The notes: generated by a model from the letters alone, not told the origin. A stretch of 64,000 bases of DNA from Ilumatobacter fluminis (GCF_004364865.1 NZ_SOAU01000001.1:2884001-2948000); one strand, 5' to 3'; shown: positions 33,590 through 42,896, counted from the stretch's first letter. Translations and numbers: made by a program.

Positions 33590-34474
33590 TCAGCGCAGCT
33601 GCGCAAGCGCCTGCTCGTGGACCGCCAGGTCGGGCGGGTCGCCGTCGGTCCACGGTGCTCCGTAGACGATCAGTTCGTCGAACCCGAGTGCGGCGGCGTG
33701 TTCGACGGCTGCGAGGTAGGCGTCCACACTCGTCGTCGGCGACACCCGACCGAAGCCGAGCAGCACCGACCGTCGAACGTTCTTCGGGTCACGCCCCTGC
33801 CGGAGGCACGCCTCCTCGCAACCCGCGACCTGACGTTCGAGGAGCGGCCAGAAGTCGTCGCCGTCGAGGTCCCTGGTCCCGGGGCCGCCGTACGTATTCC
33901 AGGTGTCGGCGTGGGCCGCGGCGAGTGCGAGCGACCGTGGGCCGTGACCGGCCAAGAGCAACTCGGGCGAGCCGACACCGTCGGGCCCTGACGTCGTCTG
34001 GAGCCCGGCGAACGCCATGGTGTCGCCCTGCCACTCGGTCGCGCCGTCGAGCACCGCTCGGAACCCCCGGACCACGTCGGCGTACCGTTTCGACATCTCG
34101 CCGACGGGTTCGGCGACCCCGCGATCGGCCTCGGCGCAGAACGGCGCACCCATCCCGACCCCGAGCACCAGACGACCGGCGCTGACGTCGTTCACCGTCA
34201 TGGCGACCCGAGCCAGCGACACCGGCGTCCGGAACGTGGACGACGCGACCAACGTGCCCAGCAGGACGCGATCCGTGATTGCCGCCGCTGCCGTGAGGGT
34301 CGTGAACGCCTCGCCCAGCCACAGGCCCGGGTAGGTCGGGTGCGTGAGATGGTCAGCCGTGTACACAACGTCGTACCCGACCTCCTCCGCCCACCGGTAC
34401 CCGCGTGCCTCTGCACGCCAGGGTCCGACGGGCGGGAGAAGCAGGCCGAGACGACTGAGGCTCATGGAACGCAT
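33590..34474 (-). CDS. LLM-class (F420- or FMN-dependent) oxidoreductase
   Basis: 294 aa from the ATG at 34474. Bacterial-luciferase-like TIM barrel: SRLGLLLPPVGPWRAEARG, VVYTADHLTHPTYPGLWLGE, ITDRVLLGTLVASSTFRTPV, LVLGVGMGAPFCAEADRGV and LLLAGHGPRSLALAAAHAD. In actinobacteria many such enzymes use coenzyme F420, but the cofactor cannot be read from sequence alone. It stands alone, with no neighbour hinting at a substrate. Confidence 0.82.
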   Translation of the reverse strand: MRSMSLSRLGLLLPPVGPWRAEARGYRWAEEVGYDVVYTADHLTHPTYPGLWLGEAFTTLTAAAAITDRVLLGTLVASSTFRTPVSLARVAMTVNDVSAGRLVLGVGMGAPFCAEADRGVAEPVGEMSKRYADVVRGFRAVLDGATEWQGDTMAFAGLQTTSGPDGVGSPELLLAGHGPRSLALAAAHADTWNTYGGPGTRDLDGDDFWPLLERQVAGCEEACLRQGRDPKNVRRSVLLGFGRVSPTTSVDAYLAAVEHAAALGFDELIVYGAPWTDGDPPDLAVHEQALAQLR

Positions 34475-34524
34475 CTTGACATCCCGTCGCGAGGGAGTCG
34501 CCCGATGCACCTGTCACCACGCGG

Positions 34525-35061
34525 TCACGCGTCGTCGGTGGTGACGAGCGCCGCCGCCGCAGCGAGGGCGAACGCTCCGACGCTCGCTGCCGTGCGGAGG
34601 AAATGCCAGCGGTTCCACGGTGACTCGTAGGACGTGCGTCGAGCCTCGACGGCCGACGCACTCGAGTTGCGCAGGTCGAACGCATCGAGGGCGTCGTTGA
34701 GCGGAACGTTGCCGCCGATCGTCACCCCGAGCACGCCCACGACGTAGGTGCCGGCCGCTCCGACCAGCAGCCACCCCTTGCGGTGATCGCCGGCCCGGAA
34801 CTGCATCCACGCAGCCCCTCCGAGCACGAGCGGGATGCCCATGAACGGGATGACGAAGGCCGGGTTGATGATCGCCCGGTTGATGTGCTGCATCGTGTCG
34901 ACGTAGTTGCCTGCAGCGATGCGACGGGTGCCGGGGATCACCGACACGCTCCAGCCGTAGAGCAGGCCGGACATGAGGCCGGTGGTAACGATGCCACCGC
35001 CGAGCAGGAGGGTCTTGAAGTCCATGTCGAGGTCCGTTCGTGAGGTCGTTTCGGGCTGCAT
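34525..35061 (-). CDS. DUF1772 (anthrone-oxygenase-like) membrane protein
   Basis: 178 aa with about four hydrophobic segments: LLLGGGIVTTGLMSGLLYGW, NPAFVIPFMGIPLVLGGAAW, WLLVGAAGTYVVGVLGVTIG and FLRTAASVGAFALAAAAALV. NVPLNDALDAFD matches the conserved N-x-P-L-N-x-x-L motif of DUF1772, a family that includes anthrone oxygenases. The ATG at 35061 lies 3 bp after the NmrA stop codon; an internal ATG at 35025 is possible. It is the last gene of the left operon facing the LuxR regulator. Confidence 0.8.
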   Translation of the reverse strand: MQPETTSRTDLDMDFKTLLLGGGIVTTGLMSGLLYGWSVSVIPGTRRIAAGNYVDTMQHINRAIINPAFVIPFMGIPLVLGGAAWMQFRAGDHRKGWLLVGAAGTYVVGVLGVTIGGNVPLNDALDAFDLRNSSASAVEARRTSYESPWNRWHFLRTAASVGAFALAAAAALVTTDDA

Positions 35062-35064
35062 CGG

Positions 35065-35931
35065 TCAGACCTTCGCCAGGACGCTTGCGTCCCAGGCGCC
35101 GGTAGCGGCTGCCTCGGCGGCGAACGTCGCGAAGTCGCGGGCGGGGCGGCCGAGGGCGCGCTGCACACCGTCGGCGGTGTGTGCGTTGTGGCCGAACACC
35201 TCCGAGAACAGGTAGGTCAGGAAGCCGACCAGTTCCTCTGGCACACCCTGCTCGGCGGCGCCGGCGGCGTAGTCGTCGACCGAGACCGGGATGTACCGGA
35301 CGTCTCGACCGGTCGCCCGGCCGAGCTCGGCGGCGAGATCGGTCAGCGTGTACAGCTGCGGGCTCGTCAACTCGTACAGCTCACCGACGTGACCGGGCTC
35401 GGTCAACGCGGCGACCGCCACGTCGGCGATGTCGTCGGTGTCGATCCACGGTTCGAGGGCGTCGCCACCCGGCAGGACGAGTTCGCCCGACAGCACGGCG
35501 TCGCGCAGGAAGGCCTCGGAGAAGTTCTGCATGAACCAGGCGCACCGGACGACCGTCACGTCGGCGCCGGAGTCGAACACCGCCCGCTCGGCACGCTGCG
35601 CCTCGACCTCGCCGCGCCCCGAGAGCAGGACCAGACGGCGGACGCCACGCTCGAGGGCCACATCGGCAAGGGCTCGGACGGCCTCGGGCGCTCCGGGTGC
35701 TGCGAGGTCCGGGTAGTACGAGATGTAGACGGCGCGGCAGCCGTCGAGGGCCGGACCCCACGTCGACGGGTCCTCCCAGTCGAACGGTGTCTCACCGGAA
35801 CGTGACGCGATCCGGACGGGGACACCTCGTTGTTCGAGGCGCTGGGCGACGCGGCGACCGGTCTTGCCGGTGCCGCCGAGGACGAGGACGGGCTGCTGAT
35901 CGTCGTGTCGGTTGTCGTGGGTGTTGGTCAT
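35065..35931 (-). CDS. NmrA-like NAD(P)-binding atypical SDR protein
   Basis: 288 aa. PVLVLGGTGKTGRRVAQRLEQ (glycine-rich nucleotide-binding loop), VRIASRSGETPFDWED, LVLLSGRGEVEAQ, VVRCAWFMQNFSEAFL and PWIDTDDIADVAVAALTE are typical of the NmrA / NAD(P)H:quinone oxidoreductase-2 branch (QOR2, AzoB-like). These either sense redox cofactors or reduce quinones. The start ATG overlaps the stop of the preceding small gene (ATGA), and DUF1772 follows after 3 bp. Confidence 0.85.
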   Translation of the reverse strand: MTNTHDNRHDDQQPVLVLGGTGKTGRRVAQRLEQRGVPVRIASRSGETPFDWEDPSTWGPALDGCRAVYISYYPDLAAPGAPEAVRALADVALERGVRRLVLLSGRGEVEAQRAERAVFDSGADVTVVRCAWFMQNFSEAFLRDAVLSGELVLPGGDALEPWIDTDDIADVAVAALTEPGHVGELYELTSPQLYTLTDLAAELGRATGRDVRYIPVSVDDYAAGAAEQGVPEELVGFLTYLFSEVFGHNAHTADGVQRALGRPARDFATFAAEAAATGAWDASVLAKV

Positions 35932-36143
35932 GACCGCTCCTTCGGGTCGGGATCGACACGGGTCACGGAGACGACCGTGAGACCGAAGTCGCGCACACGG
36001 TCGAGCAGTCCGTGGAGGGCCGACTGGTCGGCGACGTCGCCGGCGATCGTCGTGCCCTCGGATCCGCTCGTGATGTGCATGCCGTCGAACCACTCGGAAC
36101 TGCTCGCTCCGATCCGCTCGTCGACGTGGATCTCGTATCGCAC
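35928..36143 (-). CDS. Small 71-aa protein leading the NmrA operon
   Basis: Reads VRYEIHVDERIGASSSEWFD then GMHITSGSEGTTIAGDVADQ and SALHGLLDRVRDFGLTVVSV. It resembles short ACT/ferredoxin-like alpha-beta proteins seen beside DUF1772 or NmrA genes; no function is known. The GTG at 36141-36143 is preferred because GAGGAG lies about 5 nt upstream on the coding strand. An upstream ATG (36179) has no such site. It overlaps the NmrA start. Confidence 0.7.
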   Translation of the reverse strand: MRYEIHVDERIGASSSEWFDGMHITSGSEGTTIAGDVADQSALHGLLDRVRDFGLTVVSVTRVDPDPKERS

Positions 36144-36203
36144 GATGTCTCCTCGTGTCGGGTTGATGTGTGCCGACACCGTGCGCAGCGGAGCCGCACT
36201 CGG

Positions 36204-36236
36204 TCGCCACCCGAAGGTGGTATCCGGGGTGGAATC
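36204..36236 (-). promoter_or_regulatory. 33-bp putative LuxR-regulator site facing the NmrA operon
   Basis: On the minus strand it begins GATTCCACC and ends with CACCTTCGGGTGGCGA. It matches the site at 39116-39148 in 28 of 33 positions, and each copy has the same orientation relative to the operon it faces. The core CCACC-CGAA-GGTGG is a dyad. It is 60 bp upstream of the small gene's start codon. Confidence 0.7.
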
Positions 36237-36350
36237 AGCGCCCGAACGGCACCCTCGCAGGTGGTAGCCGGCAGCGTCGACGCCGGATCAGGCCTGGTGA
36301 CGACGGTGCTACCGTGCTTCGGATGCCGGGCGGGAAGGCCCGATCGAACC

Positions 36351-39104
36351 ATGGCCGATCTCCCCCACGCCCCCGCCGACGCACCGCTCGGCGGCCAACC
36401 CGTGCTGTTGACCAAGCTCCACGCGCCGCGCCCACCGGCGACGTTCGTCTCACGGGCCCGCCTCACCGACCAGCTCGACCGGGTCGCTCCGGGGACGATG
36501 GCGCTCGTGTGTGCGCCTGCAGGTTGCGGCAAGTCGGTGCTCGTCTCCGACTGGTGTCGTCGACAATCGTCCGCGGTCGCCTGGTTGTCGCTCGACGCGG
36601 ACGACAACGACCCGATCCGATTCTGGCGGCACGTCGCTGCATCGCTCGACGGTGCGGCCGGCGACACCTCCGCGTCGCTGCGAGCGGCGGTCGAGCAGCT
36701 GTCCCGACGGGCGAACGCCGCGACGGTCGACGACATCGTCACGACGATCGTCAACGCCGCCGCCGACGACGACCGCGACATCGTGCTCGTGCTGGAGGAC
36801 TACCACCTGATCGTCGACGAAGGCGTGCACGACGGCGTTCGGCTGCTGCTCGAGCGGGCACCCGCTCCGCTCCGCTTCGTGGTGATCAGCAGAGCCGACC
36901 CGCCCCTGCTCCTCGCTCGCCGTCGAGCGCGCGGCGAACTGATCGAGATCCGCGCCGCCGACCTGCGGTTCGGCGCCGATGAGGCAACGGCGTTCCTCGA
37001 GCAGGCGACCGGTGTTCGCCCCGCCGACTCGACCGTGGCGACGCTCACGGACCGGACCGAGGGGTGGGCGGTCGGCCTGCAGCTCGCCGCGCTGTCACTG
37101 AGCGGGCGCGACGATGTCGAGGCGTTCCTCGGCACGTTCACCGGTAGCCACCGCTTCGTGCTCGACTACCTCACCGAAGAGGTGCTCGACCGGCAGCCCG
37201 ATCGGGTGCGCGACTTCCTGCTGTCGACGTCGATCCTCGATCGGCTGTCGGGCCCACTGTGCGATGCGGTCACCGGGGGCGACGACGGCCAGGAGCTGCT
37301 CGAACGGTGCGAACGGGCCAACCTGTTCCTCGTGCCGCTCGACGACGAGCGCCGATGGTGGCGATACCACCATCTCTTCGCCGAGTTGCTCCGCACGTGG
37401 CTCGATCGGCGCCCGGACGAGGAGGTGCACGAGCTGCATCGCCGCGCCGCAGCGTGGTACGAGTCGAACGACCTCGTCGAACGGGCGATCGAGCATGCCA
37501 CGGCTGCGGGCGACACCGCGTTGGCCATGCGGCTGATCGAGCGGCACGCGGACGAACTGCTCCTCCGCCGTGAAGGTGCCACGCTGCGACGCCGGCTGGC
37601 CGAACTGCCCGATGGGGTCGAGGCGTCACGTCGCCTGCTCGTCGCACACGCACGAACTGCGGCATACGCCGGCCGGCCAGGCGAGGCCGAGCTACTGCTC
37701 GACGCCGCTGCGCACGCACGCCCCGAACCCGACGATGCCTTCGAGCCGTCGATCGACCGCGCCGCGAGCCCGCTCTCGACGCTCGATCCGACCACGGCGC
37801 TCGTGCACGCGTTCATCGCCCATCTGCGCGGCCGCTCCGACGATGCCGTCTCCTTCGCGCAGGGAGCGCTCGCCGACATCGAGGACGACTCGTCGGCCGT
37901 CGCCCTGATCGCACAGCTCCACCTGGCGAGCGCCCAGTGGGTCCGCGGTGAGGTCGGTCCTGCCGAGTCGGCGCTGACCACCAACGTCGAACGGTGGCGT
38001 GCGCTCGGCGAACCGGGTCGTGTGGCCTTCGGATGCCACTACCTCGCTCGGGCGCAGCGCGCTCGGGGAGAACTCGATGCCGCGATCGCGACGTATCGAG
38101 CGGCGCTCGACGTGGAGGCGGATGCGTCCGCCTCGGGTTCACCGGCGGCGGGAGTCTCCCTGATCGGGCTGGGCGAGATCGCATATCAGCGCGACGAGCT
38201 GGAGCCCGCGCGGAACCTGGTCGACCGAGGCCTGGAGGCGAGCCGACAGCTCGTCTACACCCAGGCGCTGGCGTCGGGCCTTGCCACCATGGCGTGGATC
38301 CACCGATGCGACGGCGACACCGACGTGGCTCGGGAACTGATGGACGAGGCCGTCGACGTCGGACCCGACGACGACGTCATCGATCTCGTCAATCCCGTGC
38401 CGGTGCAGCGAGCCCGGCTGTTCCTCGCCGAAGGCGATAGCGCCCCGGCCGAACGATGGATCCGGCACCGCGCCGTCGGGCTCGACGACGAGCCACACCA
38501 CCCGGTCGAGGCGGCACATCTGCTCCTCGCTCGCCTGACGACCGCCGAGGGCCGTGGCCGCGAGGCAGTGCCGTTGCTCGACCGGCTCCTGCACACTGCG
38601 ACCGACGACGGGCGTGTGGCGAGCATGATCGAGATCGAGCTGTTGCGAGCGTTGGCGTCGGCCGATGATCACCCGGCCGACGCGGCAGCATCGCTGACGC
38701 GAGCGGTAGTGCTGGCCGCACCGCAACGGTACGTGCGTCCCTTCGTCGACGAGGGGACGCCGGTGGCGACGCTGCTCGGCCGGGTGGTCGCCGCACCGTC
38801 ACCCGAACTCGACCGGACCGTGCTCGGGCACGTCGCCACCTTGATCGCCGCCTTCGAACGGACCCCGGGTCCCGCCGCTGCAGCGGCGTCGCCTGCACAA
38901 CCGCTCGTCGTGCCGCTCACCGACCGGGAGCTCGAGGTGCTCGCCGAGTTGGCGACCGGGAAACCCAACCGGCAGATCGCCGACGAGCTCTACGTGTCAC
39001 TCAACACCGTCAAGAAGCACATCACCCACATCCTCGACAAGCTGGGTGTCTCGAACCGCACCGCTGCCGTCGACCGAGCCCGCTCGCTCGGGCTTCTCCC
39101 CTGA
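36351..39104 (+). CDS. LuxR-family transcriptional activator of the MalT/LAL type
   Basis: 917 aa. Near the N terminus is the MalT-style opening LLTKLHAPRPPATFVSRARL, a Walker A motif CAPAGCGKS (about 54-62), then LSLDADDNDPIRFWRHV and IVLVLEDYHLIVDEGVHDGV (Walker B-like). The middle is a TPR-like helical repeat region of about 400 residues. The last 65 residues are the LuxR helix-turn-helix: LTDRELEVLAELATGKPNRQ then IADELYVSLNTVKKHITHIL. Such ATP-dependent activators bind an inducer in the TPR part. Near-identical 33-bp sites occur on each side of the gene, so it probably controls both flanking operons. Confidence 0.88.
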   Translation: MADLPHAPADAPLGGQPVLLTKLHAPRPPATFVSRARLTDQLDRVAPGTMALVCAPAGCGKSVLVSDWCRRQSSAVAWLSLDADDNDPIRFWRHVAASLDGAAGDTSASLRAAVEQLSRRANAATVDDIVTTIVNAAADDDRDIVLVLEDYHLIVDEGVHDGVRLLLERAPAPLRFVVISRADPPLLLARRRARGELIEIRAADLRFGADEATAFLEQATGVRPADSTVATLTDRTEGWAVGLQLAALSLSGRDDVEAFLGTFTGSHRFVLDYLTEEVLDRQPDRVRDFLLSTSILDRLSGPLCDAVTGGDDGQELLERCERANLFLVPLDDERRWWRYHHLFAELLRTWLDRRPDEEVHELHRRAAAWYESNDLVERAIEHATAAGDTALAMRLIERHADELLLRREGATLRRRLAELPDGVEASRRLLVAHARTAAYAGRPGEAELLLDAAAHARPEPDDAFEPSIDRAASPLSTLDPTTALVHAFIAHLRGRSDDAVSFAQGALADIEDDSSAVALIAQLHLASAQWVRGEVGPAESALTTNVERWRALGEPGRVAFGCHYLARAQRARGELDAAIATYRAALDVEADASASGSPAAGVSLIGLGEIAYQRDELEPARNLVDRGLEASRQLVYTQALASGLATMAWIHRCDGDTDVARELMDEAVDVGPDDDVIDLVNPVPVQRARLFLAEGDSAPAERWIRHRAVGLDDEPHHPVEAAHLLLARLTTAEGRGREAVPLLDRLLHTATDDGRVASMIEIELLRALASADDHPADAAASLTRAVVLAAPQRYVRPFVDEGTPVATLLGRVVAAPSPELDRTVLGHVATLIAAFERTPGPAAAAASPAQPLVVPLTDRELEVLAELATGKPNRQIADELYVSLNTVKKHITHILDKLGVSNRTAAVDRARSLGLLP

Positions 39105-39115
39105 CGCAGCGCGAC

Positions 39116-39148
39116 GATTCCACCCGGTGTTCCACCTTCGGGTGACGA
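39116..39148 (+). promoter_or_regulatory. 33-bp putative LuxR-regulator site facing the SnoaL-flavodoxin operon
   Basis: Reads GATTCCACC at the start and CACCTTCGGGTGACGA at the end, 32 bp before the ATG of the SnoaL gene. It is the mirror copy of 36204-36236 (28 of 33 identical when reverse complemented). Confidence 0.7.
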
Positions 39149-39180
39149 CGGGGCCGCGCGATCTCCGAACACTTGGAGGC

Positions 39181-39639
39181 ATGAACACCACCAGCGACAT
39201 CAGCCCCTCCGAGCACACCGGCATCACGGTGGTCCGACGGTTCGTCGATGAGATCCTCAACGCGGGCCGCTTCGACGTGCTGACCGAGATCGTCCACCCC
39301 GACTACCGGTACGAGGGCCCCGGCGGTGAACGACTCGACGGCCCCGACGAGCTCGCACTGCTCCTCGCGGGTTATCGGGCCGGCTTCTCCGACTTCCACG
39401 TCTCGATCACGTCGGAGATCCACGACGGCGACCGCGTGGCCGCCACGATGACGATGACCGGCACGCACGATGGCGAGTTCGACGGTGTGCCGCCGACCGG
39501 GCGCCGCATCGACATCCCCGTCGCCGTGTTCAGCACCGTCGCCGGCGGGATGATCGTCGAGGAACGTGAGTTCTACGACACCGGCACACTGCTCACCCAA
39601 CTCGGGCTCGGCCACGACGAGTCAGGTCGGGCGTCATGA
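39181..39639 (+). CDS. SnoaL-like (ester cyclase/NTF2-fold) protein
   Basis: 152 aa. TVVRRFVDEILNAGRFDVLT then VHPDYRYEGPGGERLDGPDE, GYRAGFSDFHVSITSEIHDG, DRVAATMTMTGTHDGEFDGV and REFYDTGTLLTQLGL form the SnoaL polyketide-cyclase-like cone fold. The family ranges from cyclases to uncharacterised small-molecule-binding proteins. The GGAGG before the start is only 1 nt away, too close for ideal initiation. The stop overlaps the flavodoxin start (ATGA). It faces the right-hand LuxR site. Confidence 0.85.
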   Translation: MNTTSDISPSEHTGITVVRRFVDEILNAGRFDVLTEIVHPDYRYEGPGGERLDGPDELALLLAGYRAGFSDFHVSITSEIHDGDRVAATMTMTGTHDGEFDGVPPTGRRIDIPVAVFSTVAGGMIVEEREFYDTGTLLTQLGLGHDESGRAS

Positions 39640-40193
39640 AGCCAGCTCGTGTCCTCGTCGTTGCCGCATCCGGTCACGGCACGACGGCCGAAGTCGCCCG
39701 GCACATCGGCGAGTCGATCGCGGCGGCCGGCCACGCCGTCGACGTGCGCCCGGTCGACGAAACGGTTCACATCGACGACTACGACCTCGTCGTCGTGGGT
39801 GGAGCCATCCGATACGACCGGTGGCTGCGGGGAGCAACGACGTTCGTTCGCGACCATCGTTCGGAGCTCGCGTCGACGACGGTCGCCTTCTTCTTCACGT
39901 GTCTGGCGTTGTCGAAGCCGGGCGCGCAGTCGACGCGCTCGGCCGATCAGTACGAGTCGAGGATCCGGACGATCGCGCCCGAACTGGATCCGTTGACCGT
40001 GGGCCGGTTCGCCGGTGCCGTCGCCCCGGCACGCATGAACCCGCTCCTACGCATCGCCGCCCGGGCGTTCCTGGCCGTACGCGGCGTCGCAGCCGGCGAC
40101 CACCGCGACTGGGACGCCATCGACGCCTGGACCGATCATCTGACGGTGACGTTTGCCGAACGGAGTGGGCGTCCCCGAACGGAAACCGTGTGA
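39636..40193 (+). CDS. Flavodoxin-domain protein (HemG-like)
   Basis: 185 aa. RVLVVAASGHGTTAEVARHI is the phosphate-binding loop of flavodoxins, and DDYDLVVVGGAIRYDRWLRG, FFFTCLALSKPGAQSTRSAD and RFAGAVAPARMNPLLRIAAR match the flavodoxin_5 group with menaquinone-dependent protoporphyrinogen oxidase HemG. The C-terminal membrane-facing segment AARAFLAVRGVAAGDHRDWD is also typical. The actual electron partner is unknown. It overlaps the SnoaL gene and so should be co-regulated by the LuxR protein. Confidence 0.83.
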   Translation: MKPARVLVVAASGHGTTAEVARHIGESIAAAGHAVDVRPVDETVHIDDYDLVVVGGAIRYDRWLRGATTFVRDHRSELASTTVAFFFTCLALSKPGAQSTRSADQYESRIRTIAPELDPLTVGRFAGAVAPARMNPLLRIAARAFLAVRGVAAGDHRDWDAIDAWTDHLTVTFAERSGRPRTETV

Positions 40194-40208
40194 CACCCCT
40201 TCGTCAGG

Positions 40209-41444
40209 ATGGGTGGCATGGATGTCAGCGCCGTCGTCGAGCACGTGGAGCAGGTTGCTGCTGCCCGCGCCGCCGGCCGTGATGGTCACGGTGTCGACTC
40301 GCTCCAGGTACAGGAGGCGTTGCGGTCGGTCGCCCGCCTGCAGGCATGGTTGTCGTCGTCACGCACCGAACTGACGTCGCTGCTGTCCGAACACGACCCG
40401 TTCCCCGAAAAGACCGCAGCGGAATGCACACGCGGGTCGACCCGCGACGCGATCAAAGACCGCGACCGTTCCGACACGATCGACCAGATCCCCGTCTTCG
40501 GCGGACTGTTGGACGACGGCGACATCACCGAAGGCCACGTCGACGCCCTGACGAACGCGGCCCGTGGCTTGGACAACGACGAGCAACGCGCCGAACTGTT
40601 CGACCGAGTCGGCGACCTCGGCGACGTCGCCAGCGTGGCATCGGTCGACGAGTGGCGCCGTCGATTGGGCATCGAAGCCAAGAACATCCGCCGTCGTGAC
40701 GGCATCGACAAGTTGGAACGCCAGAAGCGCGACACCCGCCTGTCGTCGTGGACCGACGGCGACGGCATGATCTGCATCCGCGGCCGGTTCGACCCCGTCA
40801 CCGGCCGACAACTCCTCGGCCGGATCGACAACACCGTCAACGCCCTGTTCGCCGAGACGGTGCCCGACACCTGCCCGACCGACCCGATCGGCAAACAACA
40901 TCACCTCAACGCCTTGGCCCTGGCCCGACTCGTCGCCGGTGACGCACCCCGATCCGGACGCCCCGAATACATCGTCGTCGTCGACACCTCGTCCGGAGAC
41001 GGCAACGGTGGCCCCACCGTCGACTGGGGCATCCCCATCGACATCCCCCAACGGGTCCTCGCCGACATGATGAGCGACGGCGTCGTGCACACCGTCGTGG
41101 TCCGCAACGGCATCGTGTTGCACGCACCCGGCCAACTCGACCTCGGCCGCTCGACCCGACTGGCATCACCAGCACAACGACGAGCACTGCGAGCGCTGTA
41201 CGCGACCTGTGCGATCCCCGGCTGCGACACCCGGTTCGAACGCTGCAAGATCCACCACATCATCTGGTGGCGCAACGGCGGCACCACCGACCTCGACAAC
41301 CTCATCCCAGTCTGCACCCACCACCACACCAAGATCCACGACGACGACTGGCACATCGAGTTGGGTCCGAATCGTGAACTCACCCTCCGATTCCCCGACG
41401 GCACCATCCACAACACCGGACCACCCACCCGCCGCGCCGCCTGA
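40209..41444 (+). CDS. DUF222/HNH-endonuclease (13E12-repeat-like) protein
   Basis: 411 aa. The N-terminal DUF222 region is helical (LRSVARLQAWLSSSRTELTS, DGDITEGHVDALTNAARG, RLSSWTDGDGMICIRGRFD). The C-terminal HNH motif is clear: CAIPGCDTRFERCKIHHIIW followed by NGGTTDLDNLIPVCTHHHTK, with paired CxxC-like cysteines. Proteins of this type are multi-copy in actinobacteria (13E12 family in mycobacteria) and carried by mobile DNA, but their role is unsettled. A second start ATG lies at 40218. Codon use does not stand out from its neighbours. Confidence 0.88.
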   Translation: MGGMDVSAVVEHVEQVAAARAAGRDGHGVDSLQVQEALRSVARLQAWLSSSRTELTSLLSEHDPFPEKTAAECTRGSTRDAIKDRDRSDTIDQIPVFGGLLDDGDITEGHVDALTNAARGLDNDEQRAELFDRVGDLGDVASVASVDEWRRRLGIEAKNIRRRDGIDKLERQKRDTRLSSWTDGDGMICIRGRFDPVTGRQLLGRIDNTVNALFAETVPDTCPTDPIGKQHHLNALALARLVAGDAPRSGRPEYIVVVDTSSGDGNGGPTVDWGIPIDIPQRVLADMMSDGVVHTVVVRNGIVLHAPGQLDLGRSTRLASPAQRRALRALYATCAIPGCDTRFERCKIHHIIWWRNGGTTDLDNLIPVCTHHHTKIHDDDWHIELGPNRELTLRFPDGTIHNTGPPTRRAA

Positions 41445-41786
41445 CCAGGCGGCCGAGCACACCGGCTCGATCTGCATCCCCTCGATCATCCTCGAACACC
41501 CCCAACCGTCGGATCACCCCTGCCCCGACACGCCCCTTCACAACCGAAGAACCTCGGGCTCGGACGAGGGTCGGGTACCGGACGGAACACCGCGGCACCG
41601 CCGAGGCGATTCGGGAGATCACTCGACCCGATGATCGATGGGTCGGGTGCCGAGCGATGCGAGCAGGGCGCCGTCGCCCGGTGCCCAGGCATCCCGAGCT
41701 CGCCTCGCCCAGTGCAGGGCGGCATGGGTGCTCCTCCCGCCGGTCGACCCGGCGAGGCGACCGCCCTCGGCTGTACGGTCGTCGCC
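41445..41786. other. Spacer between the HNH gene and the oxidoreductase
   Basis: 342 bp with no firm gene. On the minus strand 41619-41790 is open with codon-like GC3 and would encode an Ala/Arg-rich tail, HAALHWARRARDAWAPGDGA, but its start would lie inside the next gene and no family is recognisable. It might be a gene remnant. Confidence 0.4.
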
Positions 41787-42806
41787 ATGGGAAGCGGGGT
41801 CGGGTTCAGCGTCGTGGGCATCGAGCATCCGCACGTGTTCGAGCTGGTCGAGGGGCTGCTCACTGCCGGGGCTCACGAGGTCGGTCATGCCGGCGACGAC
41901 GGTCCGCTCATGGAGCTGTACGAGCAGTGGCGTGCCGATTCGCCACGGCTCGACGTTCCCGCTGCGCTCGGTCACGATGCCGCCGATCTCGTCGTCGTCG
42001 CTGGCGTGCCTGCCGAGCGAGCCGGTCATGCCGCAGCAGCACTCCGCGCCGGCAAGCACGTGTTGTCCGACAAGCCGGGGGTGACCACGCTCGAGCAACT
42101 CGATGACGTCGTCGACGCAGAGCGATCGAGCGGCCGGCGTTGGTGGGTGCTGTTCTCCGAACGGTTCGGCAACCGTGCCGTGAGCGAGGCCGTCCGACGA
42201 GCCCGCGCAGGCACGATCGGTCGAGTGGTCGACGTCGTCGGGCTCGGACCCCATTCGCTGCTGGCCGACCAACGACCCGACTGGTTCTGGGATCCGGCGA
42301 CGTCGGGCGGGATCCTGGCCGACCTGGCGACGCATCAGATCGACCAGTTCTGCGCGATCGCCGACCCCGCCGACACGGCGGTGGTCGAGCTGATCTCGTC
42401 GTCGGTCGGCAATGTGAGTTGCCCCGACCGGCCGACGATGCAGGACGTCGGGCGAGTGATGCTGGCCGCCAACGGCGTCGTCGGCACGCATCGGGTCGAC
42501 TACCTGACCGCTGCCGGACTCGGCAGCTGGGGCGACTGTCGGCTGATGATCACCGGCACCGCCGGCACGCTCGAGGTGAGGGCCAACGTCGACCCGGCCG
42601 GGGCCGATGGCGGAGAACACCTCATCCAGGTCGACGCCGACGGCACGCACCGCATCGACGTGGCCGGCGTCGAACTCGACTGGGCGGCTCGGCTCCTCGC
42701 CGACATACGCGCCGGCACCGACACGCTGATGACGGCCGCTCACGTGCATCGCGTGTGCCGTCTGGCCGTCACCGCCCAGACCCGAGCCAGGCCGTGGCCC
42801 CGTTGA
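41787..42806 (+). CDS. Gfo/Idh/MocA-family oxidoreductase
   Basis: 339 aa. The N-terminal Rossmann part has VGFSVVGIEHPHVFELVEGL, then VVAGVPAERAGHAAAALRAG and HVLSDKPGVTTLEQLDDVV (the EKP-like motif is DKP here). The middle WFWDPATSGGILADLATHQI contains the conserved G-G-x-x-x-D-x-x-x-H motif with Asp and His of the active site. The ATG at 41787 gives a normal family start. Substrates are usually sugars or inositols with NAD(P); this one is unassigned. Confidence 0.85.
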   Translation: MGSGVGFSVVGIEHPHVFELVEGLLTAGAHEVGHAGDDGPLMELYEQWRADSPRLDVPAALGHDAADLVVVAGVPAERAGHAAAALRAGKHVLSDKPGVTTLEQLDDVVDAERSSGRRWWVLFSERFGNRAVSEAVRRARAGTIGRVVDVVGLGPHSLLADQRPDWFWDPATSGGILADLATHQIDQFCAIADPADTAVVELISSSVGNVSCPDRPTMQDVGRVMLAANGVVGTHRVDYLTAAGLGSWGDCRLMITGTAGTLEVRANVDPAGADGGEHLIQVDADGTHRIDVAGVELDWAARLLADIRAGTDTLMTAAHVHRVCRLAVTAQTRARPWPR

Positions 42807-42896
42807 CGACCTGCGAACGACGACCTGACGACCGGCGAGGCACGGTTTCGCCGGTTCGCGTTGACCGGCTGCCGGGTCGTGTGGTGGAGTGACTCG

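Noticed and set aside
41619-41790. A small minus-strand gene
   Set aside because: Codon pattern is suggestive, but it needs a start inside the oxidoreductase gene, has no ribosome binding site I can see and no recognisable family.
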